From: Bifidobacterium tissieri
GTDB lineage: Bacteria > Actinomycetota > Actinomycetes > Actinomycetales > Bifidobacteriaceae
Reading direction: 5' to 3'
Assembly: GCF_002259645.1 (NCBI RefSeq)
Contig: NZ_MWWV01000009.1
Span: 1 to 64,000 of the forward strand
DNA length: 64,000 bases
This document shows positions 18,704 through 27,994 of the stretch, in pieces. The translations under genes were made by a program, and so were the position numbers. The stretch's first letter is position 1. Every line of letters starts with the position of its first letter. The notes under the pieces were generated by a model. It was not told where the DNA came from, did not search any database, and worked only from the letters and a program-made list of their open reading frames with translations.

Positions 18704-21124
18704 ATGCGACAGATCTGGCGACTGTTCATCGGCGACGTCAAGCGCATCACCAGCAACGTGGTGTCGATCATCATCGTGATCGGCCTGGTGGCCATTCCCT
18801 CGCTGTTCACCTGGTTCAACGTGGTGGCCAGCTGGGATCCGTTCAGCAACACGAAGAACCTCAAGTTCGCCGTGGCCAGCGTGGACGAAGGATACAAGAG
18901 CGACCTCGTGCCGCTGAAGATCAACGTCGGCGATCAGGTGCTCAACGCGCTGCGCGCCAACGACCAGCTCGACTGGACGATCACCAACGAGAACGACGCG
19001 GTGGACGGCGTGAAATCCGGCAAATACTATGCGTCCGTGGTGATACCCGAATCGTTCAGCAAGGACATGATGACGTTCTTCGACTCCGACGTGCAGCATG
19101 CCAAGCTCACGTACTACACGAACGAGAAGAAGAACGCGCTCGCCCCCAAGGTGACCGGCCAGGGCGCCGATCAGGTGGCCGCGCAGATCAATAACATGTT
19201 CGCGAGCACGCTCAGCGATGTGGCGCTCAACATCGTGTCGTCATTGTCCGATTATCTTGACGACGCCGACGTGCAGAGCCGACTCGGCACGATGAACGAC
19301 CATATCGGCAAACTGTCCGAACAGATGACCGACGCGTCCGGCATGCTCACCACGTATTCGTCGCTCACCGATTCCGCACAGTCGCTGATCACCAATTCGT
19401 CGACGTTGCTCACGCAGGCGTCCGGTGCGGCAAGCGATGCGAAGAATTCGATCGGCGACGCCAAGGCGGCCGGCGGCACGATCACCGACGCGCTGAAGGG
19501 ATCGGCGGCCTCTCTGTCCACGGCGTTGAACGACTCGGCGGACAGTTACGGTGCCGTCGCCGGCGGAGTGGACGCCGTGTTCGATTCGGTGAACACGCAG
19601 GCCGCCGATAGTGCGACCGCATTGCGTGATCAGGCGACGAGCATCGACAAGCAGATCGTCGAATACCAGCTGATCGTCAAGGATCTCACCCAGTTCCGCA
19701 GCGATATCGCCGCCACGCAGCCGAGCACGCAGATCGGTCAGGATGTGATCGACAACGTCACCAAGCAGACCGATGCCATGATCAGTCAGCTCAATGGTGT
19801 GATCACACTACAGCAGGGGCTGCGGGACAAGCTCAACGACGCGGCAGGCAAGATCGAATCCGGCAACAGCTCCGCACAACAGGAACGCAACGACATCAAG
19901 GCGCTTGCCGCGCAGGCGAAGTCCGACATCACGTCGTTGACGAACGATTATGACGCCAACCTCAAGCCGCAGATCACCTCGCTTGCCAACACCGTGGCGA
20001 ACACCGCGCAGACGCTGAGCGGCGGGGCCGCCAAGCTCGAGGGTGCCGTGACGGACCTGTCCGGTTCGAGCGGGTCGGCGTCCAAGCAGCTGGGCACCAT
20101 GCGCACCACGCTCGACGGTGTGGCTGACGATCTCAACAAGTCAGCCGAAAAGCTGAAGACCCTGCACGATAAGCTCGGCGATGCGCTGACCAGCGGCGAC
20201 ACCTCGATGATCAAGCAGGCGCTGGGCACGGACGCCGAGCAGCTGGCCGACTACATCGCCGCGCCGGTGGGCGTCACGCGCCACGCCGTGTTCAAGGCGG
20301 ACAACTTCGGTTCGGCGCTCAGCCCGTTCTACACCACGCTGCCGTTGTGGGTGGGATCGCTGCTCATGGCGGTCACGTTGAAGACGTCGGTGAGCAGGCG
20401 GATTCGTGCATCGCTCGCCCGGAGTGGCAAGGCTGGGGCAGGAGCCGGCGCTACCGATAGCGGGCAGGCGAAGGATGCCAGCGATGGTGCAGCGACTGCG
20501 ACTGCCGCGGCTGCGGCAACGGCAACGACCACCGCGGCGGCAGCCGGACCTGATACGCAATCCAGGCGAGGCAACGGCAAGACCGCCAAACCCGCCAAGC
20601 GCAAGGCGCGGTCCGGCGAGCTCCGCCCGTACCAGATGTATCTCGGACGGTTCGGCATATTCGCACTGATCTCGCTCATGCAGACCACCTGCCTGTTCCT
20701 CGGCAATCTGCTGTTCCTGCGCGTGCAGTGCGAGCATCCGTTCCTGTATCTGCTCACCGGCTGGGTGAGCGGACTCGTGTTCATCTTCATGATCTACACG
20801 CTGGTCGTGTCGTTCGGCAACGTGGGCAAGGCCATCGGCGTGCTGTTCCTGGTGCTGCAGATCTCCGGCTCGGGCGGCGCGTATCCGCTGGTCGTATTGC
20901 CGGACATCTTCACGCAGATCAGTCCGTTCCTGCCCGCCACGCATACTATCAACGCCATCCGCGCATCCATGTTCGGCATCTACGACAACGACTACTGGCG
21001 GGCCATCGGCGCACTGCTGCTGTTCGTCCTGCCGACGCTGTTGCTCGGTCTGGTGCTGCGCAAGCCGTTGGTGAAGTTCAACACATGGTATGTGGCACAG
21101 GTGGAAAGCACCAAGCTGATCTAG
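18704..21124 (+). CDS. YhgE/Pip domain membrane protein (second of pair)
   Basis: 806 residues; GGAGG four bases before ATG. Same architecture as its upstream neighbour: N-terminal helix (IGLVAIPSLFTWFNVVASWD), long coiled-coil ectodomain, then the membrane domain. A ~80-residue cytoplasmic insertion of Ala/Thr/Lys-rich low-complexity sequence (residues ~565-645) splits the first membrane helices from the rest. Paired genes suggest a heteromeric complex. The TetR gene 103 nt downstream points to regulated expression, perhaps in response to a membrane-active compound. Confidence 0.87.
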   Translation: MRQIWRLFIGDVKRITSNVVSIIIVIGLVAIPSLFTWFNVVASWDPFSNTKNLKFAVASVDEGYKSDLVPLKINVGDQVLNALRANDQLDWTITNENDAVDGVKSGKYYASVVIPESFSKDMMTFFDSDVQHAKLTYYTNEKKNALAPKVTGQGADQVAAQINNMFASTLSDVALNIVSSLSDYLDDADVQSRLGTMNDHIGKLSEQMTDASGMLTTYSSLTDSAQSLITNSSTLLTQASGAASDAKNSIGDAKAAGGTITDALKGSAASLSTALNDSADSYGAVAGGVDAVFDSVNTQAADSATALRDQATSIDKQIVEYQLIVKDLTQFRSDIAATQPSTQIGQDVIDNVTKQTDAMISQLNGVITLQQGLRDKLNDAAGKIESGNSSAQQERNDIKALAAQAKSDITSLTNDYDANLKPQITSLANTVANTAQTLSGGAAKLEGAVTDLSGSSGSASKQLGTMRTTLDGVADDLNKSAEKLKTLHDKLGDALTSGDTSMIKQALGTDAEQLADYIAAPVGVTRHAVFKADNFGSALSPFYTTLPLWVGSLLMAVTLKTSVSRRIRASLARSGKAGAGAGATDSGQAKDASDGAATATAAAAATATTTAAAAGPDTQSRRGNGKTAKPAKRKARSGELRPYQMYLGRFGIFALISLMQTTCLFLGNLLFLRVQCEHPFLYLLTGWVSGLVFIFMIYTLVVSFGNVGKAIGVLFLVLQISGSGGAYPLVVLPDIFTQISPFLPATHTINAIRASMFGIYDNDYWRAIGALLLFVLPTLLLGLVLRKPLVKFNTWYVAQVESTKLI

Positions 21125-21227
21125 GAATCAGGAATCAGAAATCCGTTCGTGCCGGCGAACGTCGTCGTGAACCGGCATGAACGATATCGAATATCGACGA
21201 TGAGAGTTGCGTTGATGGGAGGATACG

Positions 21228-21794
21228 ATGACATCGCAACGCGGAGAGAAGACACGTAAGGAAACCGATCGCAAGATCCTGCAGGCGACGCTGCAGATCG
21301 CCATGACCAAGGGCATCGGCGGCATTTCAATCGAGGAGATCGCCCGACGGAGCGGCGTGGCCAAGACCACGATCTACCGTCGGTACGAGAACACCGCCGA
21401 TCTGCTCAACAAGGTGAGCGCACTGGAGGTGTCGTCATCACCCGAACTGGCCGATCTGGAACCGTCGCGTGACAATCTGGAGCTTATGATGCGCAAGATG
21501 GTGGAACGGTTCGTCAGCGGGATCGGCGTGAAGGCCATCGGCATCATCCTCTCCTCGGAGGAGGCGTTCTTCCAGCCGCTGGTGAAGCAGGCGATCGCGC
21601 CGGAGGAGCAGACGCTCGAATCGTTCTTCAACCGCGGGGTGAGGAACGGACTGTTCCGCACGGGTATCGATGCGAAGTTCCTGTTCGGTACGATTCTCGG
21701 ATCGATGATCGCCTGCGAGGCGCTGACCGGCACGATCGACGACGGATGGCCGGCCCGTATGACCAATCTGATCTGGCCGACCATCGCCGTGTAG
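21228..21794 (+). CDS. TetR/AcrR family transcriptional regulator
   Basis: 188 residues; ATG preceded by GGGAGG. The N-terminal helix-turn-helix is ISIEEIARRSGVAKTTIYRR (residues ~27-46), canonical for TetR. The C-terminal ligand/dimer domain is unassigned. It follows the two YhgE/Pip genes in the same direction, and the CTACG-N5-CGTAG palindromes upstream of the first of them are plausible targets. Just before the gene, CGATAT-CGA-ATATCG (about 21182-21196) is another palindrome and could be an autoregulatory site. Confidence 0.92.
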   Translation: MTSQRGEKTRKETDRKILQATLQIAMTKGIGGISIEEIARRSGVAKTTIYRRYENTADLLNKVSALEVSSSPELADLEPSRDNLELMMRKMVERFVSGIGVKAIGIILSSEEAFFQPLVKQAIAPEEQTLESFFNRGVRNGLFRTGIDAKFLFGTILGSMIACEALTGTIDDGWPARMTNLIWPTIAV

Positions 21795-21850
21795 GGCACC
21801 GGTCTCGCGTAGGGCACCCGTCTCGGATCATCTTCGTTCGATGAATTGAT

Positions 21851-23359
21851 TTACTGATTCAGCTGGTCGAGCACGGTTCTGATCGACGCCTGAAGGTTGT
21901 CATTTGGCTCGGAACCGCCATCTTCAAACCCGTACGGATCGCTACCGAAATCGAAATCGTAACCGTCGTTCTGTCCGGCGTCGAGTGCGCCGAACACCAC
22001 ACCGATGAAGAACACGATCGCGGCGATCAGCCCGATCACCGCCACCACGATCACGGCGATGATGACGCCGATGTGGCTGTTGCGCTGCTGCGGCTGCGGC
22101 GGGAGATAGGACGGCGTGTATGGAACCTGCGGCTGCGGCTGCTGGAACTGCGGTGACTGCTGGGCAGGTTGGGGCTGGAACTGCGGCTGGACCGGCTGTG
22201 GTTGTGGCTGCACCGGAGGCTGGAACTGCGGTGGCTGTTGCGCAACGTTGGGATTCGGCGCATAGGTCGGTTGCGTATACGGCGAGCGCGGCATCGGCTG
22301 GGCCGGCTGTGGTTGCGGCTGCGGCTGGGTGGGTGCGGGCCACGTTGAAGCCGGTTGCAGAGAGGGAGCCTGTGGCGGTGTCGGTACGGACTGCGGCGGC
22401 ACTGTCTGCCCGAACTGCTGACCGTACGGCTGACCGTTTACGTTCGGGTATGGCTGTGCCTGATATGGCTGCGGCGTGGCAGGCGTAGGCGGCACGGCAG
22501 ACGTGGTAGGCATAGGCGACGCAGGCGGCACAGCAGACACAGGCGGCACGAACGGCGTATTCACCGATGGGACATCGGGAATGACCAGATTGCCCTTGCG
22601 ATCGTAAAATCCCGCTTGCTGAATGTCCTTCGCAGGTACGGCAGGTACCTGAGTCGATGCGACGGGAGCTGATGCTGGAGCCGGTTGCGAGGTCGGTTCC
22701 GGTTGCGGCGTTGACGACGGTTGCGATGCCGGCTGTGATGCCGTCACGACGGGCGGCTGCGGGATTGCAGACGATTGCGGAACGGACTGTGGAGACACAG
22801 GCTGTTGCGGCGCAGACGGTTGAGACACGGACTGTTGCGGCATCGACTGTTGCGTTCCTGCGGTCGGCTGCTGCACCGGTGCCGACTGCGACACCGGGTT
22901 CGACTGTGATGGCTGCTGAGCCGGCGACGGCAGGACGGCGGTGTCCGGCACGGCTGTTTCAAAATGAGGCTGCGGAATGTCGACTGTCGGCCACGGCACC
23001 GGGTCGGAACCGGACGCCGATGCGGAACTGGCCGCAGCACTGCTTGTCCCATTGCCCCAATCGGCACCGGGCGACGACAGGGCGTGATCAAACCAGTCCT
23101 CTTGCGAGAAGCGCTCGCCGGCAGACCGGTCTTCGGCATCAGGCTCGGGCTTCGATTCGGCATCGAACGCAGCATGACCATCTGCCGGAGCTGCTGTTGC
23201 AACCGAAGTCACGTCTGCCGACGTCGCCTCCGGTGCCGACTCCAGTGTTGTATCGGGTTTCGTCTGAGCCGCTTCGGTCACGCCATCCCCCTCGGACCGC
23301 GTTCCGTCAGGTCGCACCCCCGTGTTGTCGACCTGTGGCTCATTTTCGGAATTCGTCAT
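21851..23359 (-). CDS. Pro/Gln-rich single-pass membrane protein
   Basis: 502 residues. Roughly the first 420 are disordered: acidic/Ala-rich to ~140, then Pro/Gln/Ser-rich repeats such as QPQFQPQPAQQ. One membrane helix follows (IGVIIAVIVVAVIGLIAAIV), then a 50-residue acidic C-terminus outside. This layout recurs in bifidobacterial cell-envelope proteins, with the long tail facing the cytoplasm. No catalytic domain is present and function is unknown. A GGGA stretch precedes the ATG. Confidence 0.8.
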   Translation of the reverse strand: MTNSENEPQVDNTGVRPDGTRSEGDGVTEAAQTKPDTTLESAPEATSADVTSVATAAPADGHAAFDAESKPEPDAEDRSAGERFSQEDWFDHALSSPGADWGNGTSSAAASSASASGSDPVPWPTVDIPQPHFETAVPDTAVLPSPAQQPSQSNPVSQSAPVQQPTAGTQQSMPQQSVSQPSAPQQPVSPQSVPQSSAIPQPPVVTASQPASQPSSTPQPEPTSQPAPASAPVASTQVPAVPAKDIQQAGFYDRKGNLVIPDVPSVNTPFVPPVSAVPPASPMPTTSAVPPTPATPQPYQAQPYPNVNGQPYGQQFGQTVPPQSVPTPPQAPSLQPASTWPAPTQPQPQPQPAQPMPRSPYTQPTYAPNPNVAQQPPQFQPPVQPQPQPVQPQFQPQPAQQSPQFQQPQPQVPYTPSYLPPQPQQRNSHIGVIIAVIVVAVIGLIAAIVFFIGVVFGALDAGQNDGYDFDFGSDPYGFEDGGSEPNDNLQASIRTVLDQLNQ

Positions 23360-23424
23360 GTTCCCAGCCTAGTCCCCGGCTACGTCATACGGAACCCGTA
23401 TTCCGGTGAACGGTATCGACTGGA

Positions 23425-23904
23425 TTACCGGACGGGATGGTTGATGAGGTCGCGTTCGATCCAGGCCATGACCAGCGCGGACAGGCGGTCGATCTCCTCG
23501 TCGGTGAGTTCCCGGCCTTGGGGAATATGATGCCACTTCTCGATGCATCCACGACAGCAGGTGGCGGTGGCGTGCTGTGCGGTGAACACCGGATGCCCAC
23601 GCCACGGCGCCTGCTTGCCGTCCTTGAGCGGATGCGCCGGGCCGACGCGTTTGGCGAGCAGTTCGTGCGCGTGACGGTCGATCACCGCCTTGCCCTTCGC
23701 CCGCGCGTAGGCCCGATCCTTGTCACTGAGCACGAACTTCGCCCGGAACTTCGACATGCCCAGCCGAGCCAGCATATCCGCGGTCCACGCGGAGTAGCCG
23801 GCGCCGGTGCCAGAGTCAGGGACGCCAGAATTGTTCGGCCGAGGTTCACCATCGGACCGAGATCCGTTCATCGCATTCGCATCCGTCACTTTCATCGCCA
23901 TCAT
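23425..23904 (-). CDS. DUF4186 family protein
   Basis: 159 residues. From residue ~55 the sequence follows the DUF4186 pattern: SKFRAKFVLSDKDRAYARAK, RHAHELLAKRVGPAHPLKDG, then GHPVFTAQHATATCCRGCIE and KWHHIPQGRELT. The invariant His/Cys cluster (HPVF-AQHATATCCRGC-KWHHIP) suggests a metal site. Function is unknown; small DUF4186 proteins often lie in variable regions. The first ~40 residues are Ser/Gly-rich and may not be part of the domain. It sits 34 nt beyond the stop of the large helicase gene and may be cotranscribed with its neighbours. Confidence 0.88.
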   Translation of the reverse strand: MMAMKVTDANAMNGSRSDGEPRPNNSGVPDSGTGAGYSAWTADMLARLGMSKFRAKFVLSDKDRAYARAKGKAVIDRHAHELLAKRVGPAHPLKDGKQAPWRGHPVFTAQHATATCCRGCIEKWHHIPQGRELTDEEIDRLSALVMAWIERDLINHPVR

Positions 23905-23938
23905 CGCCTCCGCCTACAACAGTAGCCAGTAGCCTGCG

Positions 23939-26900
23939 TTACCCGATGTACGTTCCGGTGATGTGCCGATACAGTTCGGGATCGAGCGGACGATCCAGAC
24001 GCAACGCGGACAGCACCACCTTGGTGGTCTGTTCGCCGGTCGCGTCAGGCTTCGTCACGACCCTGCTGTTCCTCACCGCGGCTACATGACCCACGTAGTA
24101 GTACTTGCGGAACTGTTTGGTCCGCGAATCGTCGGCCTCCTCCTTGCGCATGACGAACAGCGGGATGAAATGCGTCCGATCCCAATCGTCACCGGTACCC
24201 TTCGCCATCCATTGGAATTCCGGGGATTTCAGCGAACGATCGTTCTTGCTGTACCACGACATCTCCTGCGGATTCAGGAACTGATCCTCGTACTGGCTGG
24301 ACGCGTATTTCACGAAGATGGGCATGGTGTCGGTCGACTTGTCGAGCAGATATCCACCGACCATCTGACCGTTGCGTTCCTTCTGCCATCCGAGCATGCG
24401 CATGATCTCCGCAAGCGAATACCGCTCCTCATACAGGAAGCCATGATCCGACCGACGGCCATGCTCACGAGCGCGATCATACCGGTCCTGGCAGTTCCGC
24501 AATCCCACACGCAATGTGTCGGCGAAGAAGATGCGGAACGTACGGTTGTCGTGCAGCATACGCGCGAAATCGTCCGACAGGCGGTATCGTCCGTCCGGTC
24601 CGAGTTCGATCAGCGGAGTATCGCCGAAGCGTTTGGCGCTCGCCTCGAAATAGGTGAAATCAAGCACATGAAGTGCCGAATCCATTTGCTCGGCGGTCAT
24701 ATAGGCGTCGGGGAATCGCGTGGCAATCTCACGTTCAAGATCGTCACGCGTCATGTCTTCCGTCGGCGTCCACGACGATACGTTCGAATCGTCGCCGATA
24801 TGGCCGATGTGTTCGTCCGTGAATCGGCTCAGCGCATCGAGAATCACCAGTTCGTGCGGCCTCACGCCGGGAAGCAGCACGGCCGTCGCCATCTTCAGGA
24901 TGGCGTTCTCGACATCGGACACCGGATCGAGCTGATCGTAGAAATCGGACCTGTCGGAATCCTTGCGCATGGCGTGACGTTTACGCTCCTGCGCGCATAC
25001 GAACGACAGGTAGTTGCGGTCCTTGCCAACGAGTGCGATCACTGGAGGCACAGACGAATCATGCTCGTACAGGTCCATCAGCATCGGAATGCGACCATAC
25101 TCGTATCGCAACTGCAGGTACTGTTCCTGCATTTTCCTTGCCGCGGTCCAGTTGGCGGTGTCCAATGCCCTGAGAATGCGATCACGCGAAATACGATCAA
25201 AACTGATCGACGACAGACCGATCGACGTTCGTTGCATATTCCTGCGCGCGGTATCGCGATCTCCGGTGTTGCCATACAACGCCACCGGAATCAGATAGTT
25301 GTTCGCATAATTGCCGATGAAGTCGATGACGACCACGCGATCCTTGTGCGGGAACTTACGCAATCCTCGTCCCAACTGCTGGGTGAACACGATGCTCGAT
25401 TCGGTGTTGCGCAGCATGATGATCTGGTTCAGCGCGGGGATATCGACACCTTCGTTGAAGATATCGACGGTGAACAGGTAATCCAGTTCGCCGTTTTCCA
25501 GCTGCCTGATCAGTGGCTCACGATCCTCCGGGTTCGGATACCTGCTGCTGGTGACGGCGGCCGTGCGATAGGGACGTTCCATCTGCTGGTTGAACTGCCG
25601 GTTGAACATATCGGACAGTCGTTCCGCCTCCTCGTTGCGACTGCAGAACACCAGTCCGGTAATTTGCTGATGCTGTCCGTATTGTTGGATCTTGTCGATG
25701 ATGTAGCGCACACGATCCTCGGAGGTGAGTCGCTGAATTCTCGTCGCGTCCTGATCGTCCTGATCATCCTGTTCGGCCTGCCGATCGTCCTGATCATCGT
25801 CGAAGGCCAGATGCTTGATCTCATACGACAGCTGGCCCGCGTTATCAGCCGTCTTGCCATCGCGCGCCACGTCAATGGAAACACCATCATCGCCGAGATA
25901 TTCGGTCACACCGTGGTATTCAAACGGGCACAGCATGTTCTCTTCCAGCGCACGTTGCAGACGAATCTCATATGCGACGTTGTGATCGAATAACTCGAAA
26001 ATGTTGATGTCGTCCGTACGCTCCGGCGTGGCGGTCATACCGAGCATGAAGTCGGCACCGGAGAAATAGTCCATGATCTGCCGATAGCTCTTGGCACCGG
26101 AATGGTGCGCCTCATCCACCAGAATGTAATCAAATTCGTCCGGTTTGAATTGGGCGAGCACATCGGCACGACGCATCGTCTGCACGGTGGCAAACACGTA
26201 CTTGCGATCCTGCTGTTTACTGGTTCCGGAGAACAGACCGAGTTTATCGTCCGGGCATCCCAGCACCTTCTGGAACGACTCCATGGACTTGACCAGAATC
26301 TGCTGCTGCTGAGCGAGATACAGCATGCGCTTGGGCTTGAACTGACGCACATCAAACGCAGCCAGAAACGTCTTTCCCGTACCGGTTGCGGAGATGACGA
26401 TTGCGCGACGCTCCCCATGTTCCCGAAGCTTTCTCAGATTCTCCAACGCCTCACGTTGCATGGCGTTCGGCTGGATGTCCTGAGACGATAGCTGCTTGAT
26501 GATCTCCCGACGCGGCGGCGCGTACCTCCTGAAGTCCTCTTCGTATCGTTTGATCCATTCCCTGGTCAGCGGTTCGGATTCTCCGATCTGTCGTTCAAGC
26601 TCCTCACGAACCTGACGGACAAGATCCCCTTCCGGAAGCGATGAAACCTTGAGATTCCATTCGCGCTGAATGTCGGTGAGGGCGGAATCAGTGAGATTCG
26701 AACTGCCGACGTACATATCCACATATGAGTCATCACTGTTAGTTCGATGAGTGAATATATATCCTTTCGGATGGAAGTTCTCATCATTCCCAACGGTTCC
26801 ACGCGCATCATCTGCGGCGCGCGACCAGACACGAATCTCAATGCCGGTGCGATCCTGAATATCGGCAAGCTTCTCGAATGTCTCGGGCTTGTTGAAATAG

Positions 26901-27289
26901 TTCTTGGTCGAAGTGATGATGCGCCCGGAACCATCATCGTGTGAATCATGCCAATCGTAGAAACTCTGCTGCACTCGGCCGACCGCGGCAGGACTCACAA
27001 AGGCCACAGACATGTCAAAGTCCGTACAGCTTTGAAGCTCCTCCTTGAGCTCATTCTCCATGGTCAGCCCCGGCCGATTCGCAACCAGTTTCGGCGCATA
27101 CGGTCCGGGCAACTCATCGCTCGCATGAACAAGACCGAAACGCACGTCGGAACTCACCATCGAATCCAACACCGCATCAGCCACCGACTCGGTTCTACGA
27201 CGTTCGGCGTCCTTTTCGAATTCGGAATCGGCATCTTCGATGATCGATCGTGTCTCGCCATCCTGCCGCGTATCGTCAACGTGCCGCAT
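23939..27289 (-). CDS. PLD-nuclease-like / SF2 helicase fusion with DUF3427
   Basis: 1116 residues. An N-terminal phospholipase-D-like domain (~60-230) has HPKGYIF and GSSNLTDSAL, an HKD-type half site. It is followed by an SF2 helicase core: Walker A SATGTGKT (~301), DEAH (~392), TATPERTD, TGLVFCSRNEEAERLSDMF and arginine-finger motif QQLGRGLRK. The C-terminal ~350 residues match DUF3427. An Asp/Gln-rich insertion (DDDQDDRQAEQDDQDDQD) interrupts the core. Such proteins are thought to act in DNA repair or phage defence. I start at ATG 27289 because of the GGGGG site; the frame continues to a TTG at 27325. Confidence 0.85.
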   Translation of the reverse strand: MRHVDDTRQDGETRSIIEDADSEFEKDAERRRTESVADAVLDSMVSSDVRFGLVHASDELPGPYAPKLVANRPGLTMENELKEELQSCTDFDMSVAFVSPAAVGRVQQSFYDWHDSHDDGSGRIITSTKNYFNKPETFEKLADIQDRTGIEIRVWSRAADDARGTVGNDENFHPKGYIFTHRTNSDDSYVDMYVGSSNLTDSALTDIQREWNLKVSSLPEGDLVRQVREELERQIGESEPLTREWIKRYEEDFRRYAPPRREIIKQLSSQDIQPNAMQREALENLRKLREHGERRAIVISATGTGKTFLAAFDVRQFKPKRMLYLAQQQQILVKSMESFQKVLGCPDDKLGLFSGTSKQQDRKYVFATVQTMRRADVLAQFKPDEFDYILVDEAHHSGAKSYRQIMDYFSGADFMLGMTATPERTDDINIFELFDHNVAYEIRLQRALEENMLCPFEYHGVTEYLGDDGVSIDVARDGKTADNAGQLSYEIKHLAFDDDQDDRQAEQDDQDDQDATRIQRLTSEDRVRYIIDKIQQYGQHQQITGLVFCSRNEEAERLSDMFNRQFNQQMERPYRTAAVTSSRYPNPEDREPLIRQLENGELDYLFTVDIFNEGVDIPALNQIIMLRNTESSIVFTQQLGRGLRKFPHKDRVVVIDFIGNYANNYLIPVALYGNTGDRDTARRNMQRTSIGLSSISFDRISRDRILRALDTANWTAARKMQEQYLQLRYEYGRIPMLMDLYEHDSSVPPVIALVGKDRNYLSFVCAQERKRHAMRKDSDRSDFYDQLDPVSDVENAILKMATAVLLPGVRPHELVILDALSRFTDEHIGHIGDDSNVSSWTPTEDMTRDDLEREIATRFPDAYMTAEQMDSALHVLDFTYFEASAKRFGDTPLIELGPDGRYRLSDDFARMLHDNRTFRIFFADTLRVGLRNCQDRYDRAREHGRRSDHGFLYEERYSLAEIMRMLGWQKERNGQMVGGYLLDKSTDTMPIFVKYASSQYEDQFLNPQEMSWYSKNDRSLKSPEFQWMAKGTGDDWDRTHFIPLFVMRKEEADDSRTKQFRKYYYVGHVAAVRNSRVVTKPDATGEQTTKVVLSALRLDRPLDPELYRHITGTYIG

Positions 27290-27364
27290 GCCATCCCCCA
27301 TCACACGTGTCTGAATAATCGTCAATGACTACAACCGGACAATTGCGCCGACGCGCCCTATGCC

Positions 27365-27871
27365 CTACCGCCGCACGAAACTCATCGCGGAGATCAGCGA
27401 CACGGCCTTGTGGTCGGCGGGAGCCCAGTCGAGCGTAGGCATGTCGGCGGGGTGTAGCCAGCGGAATTCCTGATGCTCGGTGCGGCGCGGTTCGCCGGAG
27501 AGCAGATGGCAGATGAACACGGTGAGCGTGACCGTGCCGAAGTCATAGTCGTAGGAGTCGGTGCACACCTCGTCGCCGATCTCCACCTCGCACAGCAGCT
27601 CCTCCTCGATCTCGCGGTGCAGGGCCTCGCGCGGCGTCTCATGCGGTTCGATCTTGCCGCCGGGGAACTCCCACTTGCCGCTCAACTGCTTGCCGCCGCC
27701 GCGCTGCGCGCACATCACCTTGCCGTCGCGCACGATCGCCGCGCCCACCACGCGGATCTGCTTGCGCGGCTTCGCCGGAGTCTCCGCGGCATTCTGGGTC
27801 TCCCCCGTCGATTGCGTCGATCCCATCGATCCCATCGATTCGTGTACCGGCTGAACATTGTTGTCGCTCAT
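27365..27871 (-). CDS. Nudix hydrolase, MutT type (8-oxo-dGTP diphosphatase)
   Basis: 168 residues from the ATG at 27871 with a GAGGAA site; the longer frame to 27994 lacks one. The first ~35 residues are Ser/Met/Thr-rich. RVVGAAIVRDGKVMCAQRGG then SGKWEFPGGKIEPHETPREA with REIEEEL gives the complete Nudix box at ~71-92, and the tail resembles MutT. It would hydrolyse 8-oxo-dGTP to prevent A:T to C:G transversions. It lies just downstream of recQ in the same direction, a natural repair pairing. Confidence 0.88.
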   Translation of the reverse strand: MSDNNVQPVHESMGSMGSTQSTGETQNAAETPAKPRKQIRVVGAAIVRDGKVMCAQRGGGKQLSGKWEFPGGKIEPHETPREALHREIEEELLCEVEIGDEVCTDSYDYDFGTVTLTVFICHLLSGEPRRTEHQEFRWLHPADMPTLDWAPADHKAVSLISAMSFVRR

Positions 27872-27994
27872 GGGTTCCTCGGATTTATCGAACTGGTCCA
27901 TCATCACGTCCAGGATACCGTCTCGGTTCGCGTCAGCGACGGTATCGCCATAATTGTGAACAGTCGGCCGGCCCGTCGGAGGCCTGCCCACCAA

